NCBI GenBank assembly: GCA_020721585.1
Contig: DYMK01000002.1
Location: 119,257-183,256 of the forward strand
Source: Sulfuricurvum sp.
Lineage (GTDB): Bacteria; Campylobacterota; Campylobacteria; Campylobacterales; Sulfurimonadaceae
Direction of reading: 5' to 3'
Length of the DNA: 64,000 bases
Part shown: piece after piece, positions 1 to 8,450 of the stretch
Position numbering within the stretch: position 1 is the stretch's first letter
Layout of the letters: every line of letters starts with the position of its first letter
Made by a program: the position numbers and the translations under genes
Notes under the pieces: model-generated
Told to the model about the DNA's origin: nothing
What the model saw: the letters and a program-made list of their open reading frames with translations, nothing else
Databases searched by the model: none

Positions 1-1902
1 TTTCATATCGACCGTGGTAAAACTGGGGGCATGGGTCGATTTGGGAGAGGTCATCGCCAGATCATTAAAGCGATTGCTATACCCATAAGGACTCAAATCA
101 CGCCCCCCCGTCCATGTTGCCTCTCCCATAATATCCCATCCCTCATGTTCCCAATCCAATGCCACGCGAGCGCGTTGTTCGATGGCAGCGATATACAGCA
201 ACTCTTTGTACTGCTTATCGTAAAAATAGCGTTCATATCCCCCTGAAATACTCAACGAAGGGGTAAGAGCATACCCAAGGACAATATCCCCATTACGCAC
301 CGCAACGGCTTGATTCGAGTTTTGTAAAATCGGTTTTCCCATCGCGTCATACGAAACATACGCTAAATTTTTGACCTGCGTATAGGCGACACTGCTGCTT
401 ACACTCAGTCCCCCTTTAACGTACGAAAGGGCATACGTCGCGTTGTTGGAGCGTTCGATTTTGGTCACATCCACCCCAAAGCCTTGACTTCCGATCAATC
501 CATGCTCTGATTCAAAAAAGCTCAACGGAGCGCGATACCCCTCCCCTGCGGAAAATCGAGAGGTGAGATAGTCGGTGTGGTTATACCGTAAGTGGAGTCG
601 TGGTACCACGATGGTCGTATCAATTTCATCCCCTTTGGCAAACTGTCCCGTAAAATTGGTGGTGATCTTAGCTCCACGGAGGGCAAGATTAAGTTCAGTT
701 TTATCATTGATCGTCCATGTATCTTGGAGATACAACCCTAATGCTTGGGTCGTAAAATCATCATGACCATTAGAATCAGCGGTGGCGACAAATTTAGTGG
801 ATTGCGCCTTCATCGTCTCTTTTTTAAGATCCGTTCCGTAGGTGAGAAAATGGTTCTCCCCCAAAGGGTGTTTATAATTGAGATCGACAAAAAGGGTATT
901 GTCTTTGTTGCGGTAATCCGTTCCCTCATACATCGACTCTTGCCCTGCGGTGGCATAGGCAACCGTCCCTTTAAACGTCCCATTCTCCCCCACGTGCGTC
1001 CATTTTCCCGTTGCTTCATCCCGTGTCGTGGTGACATTCTCCATCGTTCCCATGGGATCGCCCGCATAAGCATTATTCACATTTCCCCCCACAAAAGTGG
1101 GAGTGACACCCCCCGTGGCGTAAAATTGGGCAAACGTATCCCCTTTACTCACCATGGGACCACCATAAACATTGGAAGTGGAGTGACTTACTTTTAACTC
1201 CAGTAAATCACGCGTAGTGAGTTGATGAAAAAGATTCACCGAACCCAATTGATTTTCCAATTTTGGAGCTTCATTCACCCCATTGTGATCGCGATCGTAT
1301 TGGTTGTAATTGCTGTACATTCCCGAGAAGAGAATCCCTGTTTTTTTGTCTGAGGTGATCCCCTCCCCCACAAACGATCCCAAGGTATAGCCTTGTTCTC
1401 CGAATGCAAAATTAAACTCTCCCCCATTTTTTTTCGCCCGACGGGAAACGATATTAAGTGTCCCCCCAATCGCTTCAGGTGCGGTCAAACTTGCCCCACT
1501 GCCACGCGAAATTTCGATGCTCTCCACATCGCCTGTTCCTAGTGCATCCATCCCATAATAGCTTGAGACCGTCGAATGAAAGGGGACCCCATCGGATAAC
1601 ACCGTCGTATGCTCCCCTTTCATCCCATTAAGCATTACCCGTTTAATTCCACACATCGAGCAATTGGTAGTCACATCGACCCCTGGGGATTTTTCGATCG
1701 CTTCGACCAATGACACTGCTTGTTTTTTCTCTATCTCTTTACGAGAGACCACTTCGGTTTTTTCAATACTGTCTTTGACGTGAGCTTGTTGATTCATATT
1801 ATTTTGAGAGGTTTTAACACTCACCGCTTCTAAATAATCTTGAGCATGGAGAGAAATTCCCGAAATACATAAAGCACTGATAATAGAATACGTTACACGC
1901 AT
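1..1902 (-). CDS. TonB-dependent outer-membrane receptor (3' end outside window)
   Basis: This is an open frame of 634 codons with no stop before the left edge, so the C-terminal end of the barrel is missing. The start is the ATG at 1900-1902, preceded by an AAGGA ribosome site. A Sec signal peptide covers about residues 1-21. It is followed by a TonB-box-like EAVSV and a plug domain with the segment SPGVDVTTNCSMCG, LSDGVPF and IEISRGSGASL. Long stretches of beta-strand-like sequence follow. The family imports metal chelates or other scarce ligands across the outer membrane, powered by TonB-ExbBD. The Fur-box-like site directly upstream suggests iron control. The Cys-x-x-Cys pair in the plug is unusual; its role is unknown, perhaps metal sensing or binding. 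The ligand cannot be told from sequence. Confidence 0.93.
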   Translation of the reverse strand, partial: MRVTYSIISALCISGISLHAQDYLEAVSVKTSQNNMNQQAHVKDSIEKTEVVSRKEIEKKQAVSLVEAIEKSPGVDVTTNCSMCGIKRVMLNGMKGEHTTVLSDGVPFHSTVSSYYGMDALGTGDVESIEISRGSGASLTAPEAIGGTLNIVSRRAKKNGGEFNFAFGEQGYTLGSFVGEGITSDKKTGILFSGMYSNYNQYDRDHNGVNEAPKLENQLGSVNLFHQLTTRDLLELKVSHSTSNVYGGPMVSKGDTFAQFYATGGVTPTFVGGNVNNAYAGDPMGTMENVTTTRDEATGKWTHVGENGTFKGTVAYATAGQESMYEGTDYRNKDNTLFVDLNYKHPLGENHFLTYGTDLKKETMKAQSTKFVATADSNGHDDFTTQALGLYLQDTWTINDKTELNLALRGAKITTNFTGQFAKGDEIDTTIVVPRLHLRYNHTDYLTSRFSAGEGYRAPLSFFESEHGLIGSQGFGVDVTKIERSNNATYALSYVKGGLSVSSSVAYTQVKNLAYVSYDAMGKPILQNSNQAVAVRNGDIVLGYALTPSLSISGGYERYFYDKQYKELLYIAAIEQRARVALDWEHEGWDIMGEATWTGGRDLSPYGYSNRFNDLAMTSPKSTHAPSFTTVDMK

Positions 1903-1917
1903 GGATTTTTCCTTTTT

Positions 1918-1936
1918 GATAATAAAAATCATATTC
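1918..1936 (-). promoter_or_regulatory. Putative Fur box
   Basis: The 19 bases GATAATAAAAATCATATTC match the classical Fur consensus (GATAATGATAATCATTATC) at 15 of 19 positions by direct count. The site lies 16 bases upstream of the receptor start codon, in the expected place for iron repression. It is also about 70 bases from the divergent promoter at 2009. Confidence 0.65.
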
Positions 1937-2008
1937 GTAATACTACCGTTATTTTATTTTTATGTCAATAGTGATAGTCGTTATTAATTTATACCCTTTC
2001 TAACGTGC

Positions 2009-2014
2009 TATAAT
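2009..2014 (+). promoter_or_regulatory. -10 box of the DUF2809 gene
   Basis: A perfect TATAAT sits 25 bases before the GTG start, in the AT-rich divergent region. No convincing -35 is needed for this group of bacteria. Confidence 0.5.
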
Positions 2015-2038
2015 TAACCTTCAAATTATTTAAAAAAA

Positions 2039-2413
2039 GTGACTACGATGCATCCACGTTTCTTTTATCTTATCGCGACCATTACCCTTTTCCTCATCGA
2101 AGTGCTGATTGCCACGACCTTAAAACACTACACTTTTATCCGTGCCACTGTCGGGGATTTATTGGTGGTTATATTGATCTATTGTTTTATGAAAATTTGG
2201 TATCCATTTGAAGCAAAAAAATTAGCCATTGGGGTATTTATCTTCGCGGTGATGATCGAAATTTCCCAATATTTTCACCTTGCCAACCTCCTTCATCTCC
2301 ATGGTATCGGACGGATTATTTTGGGAACAAATTTTAGTTTTCAAGACATCGCTATGTATGCGTTTGGGTGTTGGATAGCATATTGGGGGGATAAAAGACT
2401 TCAAAGATACTAA
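2039..2413 (+). CDS. DUF2809 family membrane protein
   Basis: A 124-residue protein with about four hydrophobic membrane segments (near 8-25, 38-55, 62-80 and 98-115). The pattern FLIEVLIA, FIRATVGDLLVVILIYC and GTNFSFQDIAMYAFG is typical of DUF2809 proteins, small inner-membrane proteins with no established function. The start used is GTG at 2039; an ATG nine bases later is an equal candidate because neither has a strong ribosome site. It lies upstream of dbpA but has its own promoter. Confidence 0.8.
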   Translation: MTTMHPRFFYLIATITLFLIEVLIATTLKHYTFIRATVGDLLVVILIYCFMKIWYPFEAKKLAIGVFIFAVMIEISQYFHLANLLHLHGIGRIILGTNFSFQDIAMYAFGCWIAYWGDKRLQRY

Positions 2414-2424
2414 GAAGATAATGC

Positions 2425-2430
2425 TATAAT
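2425..2430 (+). promoter_or_regulatory. -10 box of dbpA
   Basis: Perfect TATAAT 28 bases before the dbpA start codon and just after the stop of the DUF2809 gene, suggesting separate transcription. Confidence 0.5.
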
Positions 2431-2458
2431 CCCACATCTCCTTATTAAAGTATTTTTA

Positions 2459-3811
2459 ATGTCCTCTTTTGATTCTTTACCCCTTCGCACGCCTCTAAAA
2501 ATGGCGCTCAAACGGCTCCATTTTGATACGATGACCCCTATTCAAGGGGAATCACTCACCCCGATTCTACAAGGATCGGACATCATCGCCCAAGCTTCCA
2601 CCGGAAGTGGAAAAACGTTGGCATTTACCTTAGGGATCTTGCAAACCATTAATCCTAAATATTTTGCCATCCAATCCTTGATCCTCTGCCCTACCCGTGA
2701 GTTAGCAGAACAAGTTGCCAAAGTGATCCGTTCGTGCGCTTCCGAAATTGGGAACATTAAAGTACTGACCCTCTGTGGAGGTCTCCCCATGAAAGCGCAA
2801 CGCCACTCCCTCACCCATGGAGCCCATGTTATCGTCGGTACGCCAGGTCGAGTGCTGAAGCTTGCCCAATTGGATGCCATTGATCTCAAAAGCTGTAAAT
2901 TGGCGGTGTTGGATGAGGCAGATCAGATGGTCGATATGGGATTTATCGAGGACATTGAAGCTATTTTTGGCTATCTCCCCTCCCCTAAGCAGACGTTGTT
3001 GTTTTCTGCTACCTATCCTGAATCGATCAAAGAACTCACCGCAAAACTCACCCATAAACCCATTGTGATTAAAACCCATACCACGGAGATCAAACCCGAT
3101 ATTGACGAATTGGCGTATGTGGTCAGCGATAAGACCCTTGCCCTTAATACTCTCATCACCCATCATGCCATTACCAATGCGATTATCTTTTGTAACACCA
3201 AAGTCGTGGCATCGGAACTCACCCAAACGCTCCAGTACGCAGGGTTACACGCCCTTGCCTTGCATGGAGATATGGAGCAATTTGACCGTAATGAGGCGAT
3301 TATCCAGTTTCGTAATGGCAGCGCACCTTTTCTCGTCGCAACCGATGTTGCAGGGCGGGGGATCGATATTGAGGGGTTGGATGTGATCATCAATTACGAT
3401 GTTCCCCAACAGTTGGATCGTTACATCCACCGGATTGGGCGGACGGGGCGCGCAGGAAAAAATGGGATGGCAATTACACTGGTCTCTCCCCATCAAGGGG
3501 ATTCATTTTTGGGATTAGAGCGTCACATCGAGCTTCAAGAATTGCCTCGTAACCTCAATGATTTTGACTTTTCAACGGCGATGCAGACCCTTTGTATCGA
3601 TGCAGGGAAAAAAGAGAAATTACGCGCAGGGGATATTGTGGGAGCATTGATTCATGAGGGGGGATTGACCCACGAACAGATTGGAAAAATCGATCAGCTC
3701 GACCATCTCAGTTACGTCGCTGTTGTCCGTACCCTTGCCCCCTCCATCCATAAAAAGATCCAAAACCGCCCCATCAAAGGGAAAAAGTTTCGGATATGGT
3801 TGTTGGATTAG
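2459..3811 (+). CDS. dbpA: DEAD-box ATP-dependent RNA helicase, DbpA type
   Basis: A 450-residue helicase that in other bacteria remodels 23S rRNA during 50S assembly. All core motifs are visible: a Q motif near residue 28 (TPIQ), Walker A ASTGSGKT at 46-53, PTRELA, LDEADQMVDMGF near 150, SAT, then ATDVAGRGIDI and HRIGRTGRAG in the second RecA domain. The last 75 residues match the DbpA-type RNA-binding domain, with GDIVGALIHEGGL and the basic tail KGKKFRIWLLD. The final 50 bases of the gene are duplicated 929 bases downstream (see repeat at 4691), but the gene itself is intact. Confidence 0.93.
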   Translation: MSSFDSLPLRTPLKMALKRLHFDTMTPIQGESLTPILQGSDIIAQASTGSGKTLAFTLGILQTINPKYFAIQSLILCPTRELAEQVAKVIRSCASEIGNIKVLTLCGGLPMKAQRHSLTHGAHVIVGTPGRVLKLAQLDAIDLKSCKLAVLDEADQMVDMGFIEDIEAIFGYLPSPKQTLLFSATYPESIKELTAKLTHKPIVIKTHTTEIKPDIDELAYVVSDKTLALNTLITHHAITNAIIFCNTKVVASELTQTLQYAGLHALALHGDMEQFDRNEAIIQFRNGSAPFLVATDVAGRGIDIEGLDVIINYDVPQQLDRYIHRIGRTGRAGKNGMAITLVSPHQGDSFLGLERHIELQELPRNLNDFDFSTAMQTLCIDAGKKEKLRAGDIVGALIHEGGLTHEQIGKIDQLDHLSYVAVVRTLAPSIHKKIQNRPIKGKKFRIWLLD

Positions 3812-3888
3812 ACCCCGAAACACGTTCTGGGTGAGGATCGCTGTCATGCTGAACGTGATTCAGCATCTCTCTCTTTTTAGACCCTGAA
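3762..3888 (+). repeat. 127-bp direct repeat, copy 1 (dbpA 3' end and downstream palindromes)
   Basis: Bases 3762-3888 recur at 4691-4817, differing only at one position (g at 3840, a at 4769). The first 50 bases are the end of dbpA including its stop. The remainder contains two members of the dispersed palindrome family (CCCTGAA/TTCAGGG type and GCTGAACGTGATTCAGC). The pair brackets a single AT-rich gene. Confidence 0.95.
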
Positions 3889-3915
3889 CGCGTTTCAGGG
3901 TCTGGTAACGCAGAC

Positions 3916-3960
3916 AAGTACTATACACTCCCACTTTTCAAGTGGGAGTGTATAGTACTT
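3916..3960. repeat. Perfect 21-bp-stem hairpin abutting the membrane-protein gene
   Basis: The arms at 3916-3936 and 3940-3960 are perfectly complementary with a TTC loop. The core reads CTCCCACTT/AAGTGGGAG. It touches the stop codon of the minus-strand gene at 3960. No T-run follows in that direction, so it is not a classical terminator. The same core recurs on the other side of the gene at 4660-4684, so it looks like a REP-type element. Confidence 0.85.
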
Positions 3961-4595
3961 TAAGAGAATATGGCGTGAAAGAATTTCCGAACCATTTCAA
4001 TTGAAACTAAAATAAAGCTCGCAAACATCATAGAACTAAAAACTGTAACTACTCCAATATAAAAGCTTATCCCAAAACGGGTATGAAAAACTGGATAAAA
4101 TAATCCGCTATCTGAATCTGATAACAACAAATTAGGGAGATCATAAAAACTGATATACATAATACAAATCAGATAAATCAGACCATAAAAAAAAGCAACA
4201 CTCAATTTTTCTCCTGTAATCTGAACCCCCTTATGTCTAAAAATAAACATTAGAAAGATCAAGATAGGTACAGTCAAATATGCTATAGACAATTCTAATA
4301 AAATGAGTTGAGGCATTTCACTGTGATGCGACATCGCAAAAATTCCAGGAAATAATGATGTCATAACTTTTATAAATGACTGACAGAAAAAGCAAGCCAT
4401 TATCGATTTTTCATTTACATATAATGACGGAATCGAAAATAAAAGTAATATTACGAATAGGACAATACTAGTTACATTACGTTTATAGTATTGATGAATA
4501 GTATCCTGATGATTTTTAAGGATTTGTAATATTTTTATAGGCACATACATAAATAATACAATGAAAAAAATCAGTATCCATTTTAAAAAGTTCAT
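3960..4595 (-). CDS. Unknown multi-pass membrane protein
   Basis: A 211-residue protein I do not recognise. It has about five hydrophobic helices: residues 3-25, 43-60, roughly 95-118, 128-150 and 180-203. A short loop contains ACFFCQSF, a possible Cys pair. An AAGGAAG ribosome site lies 8 bases before the ATG at 4595, so the frame looks functional. Base composition is much more AT-rich than dbpA or pgi, suggesting a different origin. It stands alone between the two copies of the dbpA-tail repeat, with REP-like hairpins on both flanks, as a single-gene insert. Confidence 0.75.
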   Translation of the reverse strand: MNFLKWILIFFIVLFMYVPIKILQILKNHQDTIHQYYKRNVTSIVLFVILLLFSIPSLYVNEKSIMACFFCQSFIKVMTSLFPGIFAMSHHSEMPQLILLELSIAYLTVPILIFLMFIFRHKGVQITGEKLSVAFFYGLIYLICIMYISFYDLPNLLLSDSDSGLFYPVFHTRFGISFYIGVVTVFSSMMFASFILVSIEMVRKFFHAIFS

Positions 4596-4621
4596 TTATG
4601 TTACTTCCTTTAGTTCTCTCG

Positions 4622-4684
4622 TTCCCACTTGCCACGTGGGAATGCAAACAAGGGCTATACGCTCCCACTTGGAAAGTGGGAGCG
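4622..4684. repeat. Two REP-like palindromes
   Basis: The first is TTCCCAC (4622-4628) paired with GTGGGAA (4636-4642). The second is a perfect 11-bp stem, CGCTCCCACTT (4660-4670) with AAGTGGGAGCG (4674-4684) and a GGA loop. Both share the CCCAC/GTGGG core with the hairpin at 3916-3960. Confidence 0.8.
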
Positions 4685-4690
4685 AGGGGG

Positions 4691-4817
4691 AAAACCGCCC
4701 CATCAAAGGGAAAAAGTTTCGGATATGGTTGTTGGATTAGACCCCGAAACACGTTCTGGGTGAGGATCACTGTCATGCTGAACGTGATTCAGCATCTCTC
4801 TCTTTTTAGACCCTGAA
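4691..4817 (+). repeat. 127-bp direct repeat, copy 2 (orphan dbpA tail)
   Basis: 126 of 127 bases are identical to 3762-3888. It encodes the last residues of DbpA (NRPIKGKKFRIWLLD and stop) with nothing of the gene in front, so it is a duplicated gene tail and not a gene. Confidence 0.95.
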
Positions 4818-4836
4818 TCGAGTTCAGGGTGACTGG

Positions 4837-4856
4837 ATTCCCGCCTTCGCGGGAAT
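4837..4856. repeat. Dispersed palindrome, GCGGGAAT type
   Basis: ATTCCCGC and GCGGGAAT form an 8-bp stem around CTTC. The same element occurs at about 43196, 45640, 46180 and 61794. Confidence 0.85.
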
Positions 4857-4890
4857 GACGATGTAAGGGGTGCATTTAGGGTGACGTAAA

Positions 4891-6123
4891 CTATTCGCTA
4901 AAATAGCCTTGAAGGATTTGTTTCCCCAGTTCAACACCGGGTTGATTGTAGGTATTCACCCCCAAAAGTACCCCCGAAGCGGATGTGAGTAACTCATAAT
5001 AGATAATCATCTCCCCCACCGTAGTAGGATCGATGGCACTTAGCGTAATCTCATCCACACTCACCCCACTTTGGCGGACGCTTTGCATCGTCGCTTGACA
5101 TTGGGCATTGATCAAAGTATTAAACGGATACCCATTGACAAAATCCACTTTTTCCAAAAAGGGGAGTGAAAGGCGAGGGATTGTCAATTCATCGCACGAA
5201 TGTTCAATACGGATAAAAGTGACCGTTTTATTAAGGGGTCCTTCGATGATCAATTGTAAAAACGAGTGTTGATCGACCGAACCAATCAGCGAAATGGGGG
5301 TAAGCCCAACCCGTTCATTGTATTCATTGCGTTTACCCAGCGACTCGCCCCACAACTGAACGACCCATTTCCCCAACTCTTCAAACGCATCCGAATACGA
5401 AAACAGCACATTCATGGGGAGGGATTGGGCATTATGGACATAAAACGCCGCTTTTTTGAGGAGATGATCCTCTTTGCGATCCCAAAAAGATTCCATAAAT
5501 CCTTTGGCACCTTCTAATAATTCCTCAACATTAAACCCCGCCACCAAAAGAGGGACAACCCCAACGGCACTTAATACCGAAAAGCGTCCCCCCACATTAT
5601 CGGGAATCGCAAACCGTTGCAAACCGTAATGGTGGGCAAATTGACTCAAAATCGACCCCTCATCACTCACGACAATGACCTGTTGTGAATTTTCCAACGT
5701 CATCTCAAAGGTGGCAATAAGGTATTTAAAAATAGAGAGGGTCTCTACGGTTCCCCCCGATTTGGAGATCACCACAAAGAGGGTTTTGGCGATTTCAATG
5801 TGGGAGGCGGTGTAGGCGATACTTAAGGGATCAGAGTTTTCAAAATAGACAATTTTTTTAGCGTGAGGGGTGGAAGCACGAAGGAGACGATCGATGGCTT
5901 TGATCCCCAATGACGATCCTCCGATCCCCACCACGGCGATGGTATCAAAAAACGTCGTTTTAGGGAGAAGTTCCCCTCTCACCTTCGCACACAACGCCAA
6001 TGACGACGCAGGAAGGGTGTAATACCCGATCGTTTGAGACTCCTCTTGCAACGATTCAAAGGTTTGCTCTAGCAAAGCACCATTGATCTGACTGGTCTCA
6101 AAGTGGGTTTGAAAGCTCAACAT
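4891..6123 (-). CDS. pgi: Glucose-6-phosphate isomerase
   Basis: Interconverts glucose-6-phosphate and fructose-6-phosphate in the cytosol. The protein has 410 residues, the compact form usual in Campylobacterota rather than the 550-residue enterobacterial form. Visible motifs are VVGIGGSSLGIKAID near the N-terminus, VISKSGGTVET (phosphate-binding SIS signature), DNVGGRFSVLSAVG and GSVDQHS. The ATG at 6123 is chosen because it starts two bases after the gapA stop; an in-frame ATG at 6180 would overlap gapA by 55 bases. It is co-transcribed with gapA, pairing two central sugar-phosphate enzymes. Confidence 0.95.
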   Translation of the reverse strand: MLSFQTHFETSQINGALLEQTFESLQEESQTIGYYTLPASSLALCAKVRGELLPKTTFFDTIAVVGIGGSSLGIKAIDRLLRASTPHAKKIVYFENSDPLSIAYTASHIEIAKTLFVVISKSGGTVETLSIFKYLIATFEMTLENSQQVIVVSDEGSILSQFAHHYGLQRFAIPDNVGGRFSVLSAVGVVPLLVAGFNVEELLEGAKGFMESFWDRKEDHLLKKAAFYVHNAQSLPMNVLFSYSDAFEELGKWVVQLWGESLGKRNEYNERVGLTPISLIGSVDQHSFLQLIIEGPLNKTVTFIRIEHSCDELTIPRLSLPFLEKVDFVNGYPFNTLINAQCQATMQSVRQSGVSVDEITLSAIDPTTVGEMIIYYELLTSASGVLLGVNTYNQPGVELGKQILQGYFSE

Positions 6124-6125
6124 GG

Positions 6126-7121
6126 TTAATGGTTTCCAATCAAAACGGTCATATCCACCAAACGACTGCTGTATCCCCACTCATTGTCATACCATGCCAA
6201 CACTTTGACCGTGTGACCATCTACGACACTGGTCATATCAGGTACGTACGTCGAACTGTACGTAGAACCGACAAAATCACACGAGACCCGTTTATCATTG
6301 TCAATCTCGATTAACCCTTTGAAGGCTCCCTCGCTGGCGGTTTGGAACGCGGCATGAATTGCTTCTTTGGTCACGCTTGCTTTGAGATTTGCGGTCAAGT
6401 CAACCACCGAAACATCAGGGGTAGGGACACGCATTGCATAGCCGTTGAGTTTACCCAAAAGGTGAGGCATTACTTTACCGATTGCTTTGGCAGCACCGGT
6501 GGAGGTGGGGATCATATTCAGGGCTGCAGCACGGGCGCGACGAGGGTCTTTGGAGTGTTTAACGTCCAACACATTTTGGTCATTGGTATACGAGTGAATG
6601 GTGGTCATAAGGGCGTTTTCAATCCCAAACGCATCGTCCAATACTTTACAAATAGGCCCAAGACAGTTGGTGGTACAGCTAGCGTTGGAGATAATGGCTT
6701 CCCCTTGATAAGCATCGGAATTGACCCCAAGCACATAGGTAGGAGAATCATCTTTGGCAGGGGCAGACATGACCACTTTACGAACGCCGTTTTTGAGGTG
6801 TTTGGCACAGCTTGCTTGATCCAAAAAGACCCCCGTACACTCAATAACAACCTCTGCCCCCTCGCTTCCGAAATCGACTTTATCAATGTCCCGTTCACGA
6901 AACATTCGGACATTTTTTCCCGCAATAGCAATGGTGTTTTCATCCACAATTTTGGCATCAATCCCCTGATGAACACTGTCAAATTTCAATAAATATTCCA
7001 ACATCTCAGGTTTTGCGGTCGTATTGAGTGCCACCAACTCAATGTCATCCCGTTTGGCGATAATTTTCGCCACGATAAGCCCTATTCTACCCGTTCCGTT
7101 AATTGCTACTTTAAGTGCCAT
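6126..7121 (-). CDS. gapA: Glyceraldehyde-3-phosphate dehydrogenase
   Basis: A phosphorylating NAD(P)-dependent dehydrogenase of 331 residues. The N-terminal Rossmann signature reads INGTGRIG (Thr in place of the usual Phe). The catalytic cysteine lies in ASCTTNC near residue 152, with the partner His in TTIHSYTNDQ. The C-terminal WYDNEWGYSSRLVD is canonical. An AGGAG ribosome site precedes the ATG. It leads the gapA-pgi operon. The reaction is shared by glycolysis and gluconeogenesis; direction cannot be told from sequence. Confidence 0.97.
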   Translation of the reverse strand: MALKVAINGTGRIGLIVAKIIAKRDDIELVALNTTAKPEMLEYLLKFDSVHQGIDAKIVDENTIAIAGKNVRMFRERDIDKVDFGSEGAEVVIECTGVFLDQASCAKHLKNGVRKVVMSAPAKDDSPTYVLGVNSDAYQGEAIISNASCTTNCLGPICKVLDDAFGIENALMTTIHSYTNDQNVLDVKHSKDPRRARAAALNMIPTSTGAAKAIGKVMPHLLGKLNGYAMRVPTPDVSVVDLTANLKASVTKEAIHAAFQTASEGAFKGLIEIDNDKRVSCDFVGSTYSSTYVPDMTSVVDGHTVKVLAWYDNEWGYSSRLVDMTVLIGNH

Positions 7122-7283
7122 GAAATCTCCTAAAAAATGTAATGATATGGGGATGATTCTAACGAAAAATCGCTAAAAATGGATACTTTTTACGGAAAAA
7201 TTTCAGAAATTCAACAGAGGAAGTAAGTTAAGCTCACGCTTTTAGATAAAAAATTTATCTCTAACCAAAAAGGGGTGTGACAC

Positions 7284-8435
7284 ATGGTCATTATCAAAAC
7301 TTTTCCAACACTGTTTTTGTTAAAGAGGATCATCTTCGTAAGCCTTATTGCCTCTAATGCCCTTTTTGCCGTTTCTATCCCCAGAGGGGGAAATATTATG
7401 TTACGCAATCAAATAGAAGATACTTCCTCCACTACATCCGAAAAAAAATCGTATTCGCTGTATCTCAGTGAAGACAATTACGGTGACCACAGTACCGGTA
7501 TTTATAAAACCACCTTTGGGGGGAGCGTTCGTGACCCTTTTGGGTATGGGGAAAAAATTTCAGGGAATTTTTCGATGAGTGATCAAGATCTTCGTTTGGG
7601 ATCACTCCAAATCTCTCTTCCCGTGGGAAGCCATTTGGGAGTTTTTGCTGCTGGAGTCTCTCATTTGCATTATGCCCTTGGAGATACGTTTGCCCCTCTT
7701 GAAGTTTCAGGTTCCGTACGTGCTGTATGGATGGGGTATGCCCAGTCCTTATGGAAAAATCATCACGATGGGTTAAGTTATCGTATCAAAATTGCCCAAA
7801 ATCGTATGATTGATGATATAGGTTCGGAGGGTGGCGGTCGTAATCAACGGTCCACCACAACGGTACGCAATTCGTTGGCATTGACCAACAGTGATAGATA
7901 CGGAGGGGTCAATGTTGCCCTTATCCATTTTCTTGTTGGGAAATTAAGTGATGATATTCAAGAAGATCCGTACAATAAAGGGGGACGATACCGTAAACTC
8001 AATGTACAGCTGCAACGTTCTCAAACACTGGGAAGTTTCACCCTCGTTGCGCAACTCAAAGGGCAAAAAGGGTATAAAAATCTCGATGCGTCTGAAAAAT
8101 TTGATCTCACTGACCTCAATGGTGTGGGGGGATATTATGCGGGTGATATTGTGGGGGATGATGGAATTTTAGGAGTTTTGGAACTCACTCACCCTTTGGT
8201 TGAGACAATGAATTTCTCTTTGCTCTATGCCAATGGTGCGGTAAAAACACTCCATACCCCCATTGATGATACCCAAAATCTTCACAAAGCTTCGTCGATT
8301 GGGATGAAACTCTCCTATACGGGATCGTATGGTATTGGGGCAAATGTAGGGATGTATAAAAGGGTCACGGGAGAAGATGTGGGCAACTATGACAACCCGT
8401 ATCATATACTTTTTGGGATAAGTAAACGATTTTAA
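7284..8435 (+). CDS. POTRA-less TpsB/FhaC-like outer-membrane barrel
   Basis: A 383-residue protein with an N-terminal hydrophobic stretch and Ala-x-Ala-like site (LIASNALFAVS, about residue 31). The rest resembles the transmembrane barrel of two-partner-secretion transporters: an early strand pair DNYGDHSTGIYKTTFGGSV, then ISLPVGSHLGVFAAGVSHLHYAL, then SSEKF-like SEKFDLTDLNGVGGYYAGD and DGILGVLELTHPL, ending in FGISKRF. The POTRA domains that normally precede this barrel (about 200 residues) are absent. No partner exoprotein gene is adjacent. It may be a stand-alone porin derived from TpsB, or a truncated relic given a signal peptide. The family assignment is by eye. Confidence 0.65.
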   Translation: MVIIKTFPTLFLLKRIIFVSLIASNALFAVSIPRGGNIMLRNQIEDTSSTTSEKKSYSLYLSEDNYGDHSTGIYKTTFGGSVRDPFGYGEKISGNFSMSDQDLRLGSLQISLPVGSHLGVFAAGVSHLHYALGDTFAPLEVSGSVRAVWMGYAQSLWKNHHDGLSYRIKIAQNRMIDDIGSEGGGRNQRSTTTVRNSLALTNSDRYGGVNVALIHFLVGKLSDDIQEDPYNKGGRYRKLNVQLQRSQTLGSFTLVAQLKGQKGYKNLDASEKFDLTDLNGVGGYYAGDIVGDDGILGVLELTHPLVETMNFSLLYANGAVKTLHTPIDDTQNLHKASSIGMKLSYTGSYGIGANVGMYKRVTGEDVGNYDNPYHILFGISKRF

Positions 8436-8450
8436 GGGAGAAGGAGGGAT

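Larger units (their letters stand above)
4596..4890. other. Gene-free stretch between the inserted gene and pgi
   Basis: This 295-base stretch holds no supportable gene. It contains the ribosome site of the membrane-protein gene, two REP-like hairpins (4622-4684), the second copy of the 127-bp repeat (4691-4817) and a GCGGGAAT-type palindrome (4837-4856). The pgi stop codon follows. Confidence 0.8.

Noticed and set aside
6342..6992. 216-codon plus-strand ORF
   Set aside because: Antisense to gapA, which has all its catalytic motifs; the ORF product has no sensible features.
7244..7260. AGATAAA/TTTATCT inverted repeat before the barrel gene
   Set aside because: Short and made only of A/T-rich sequence; likely chance in this spacer.
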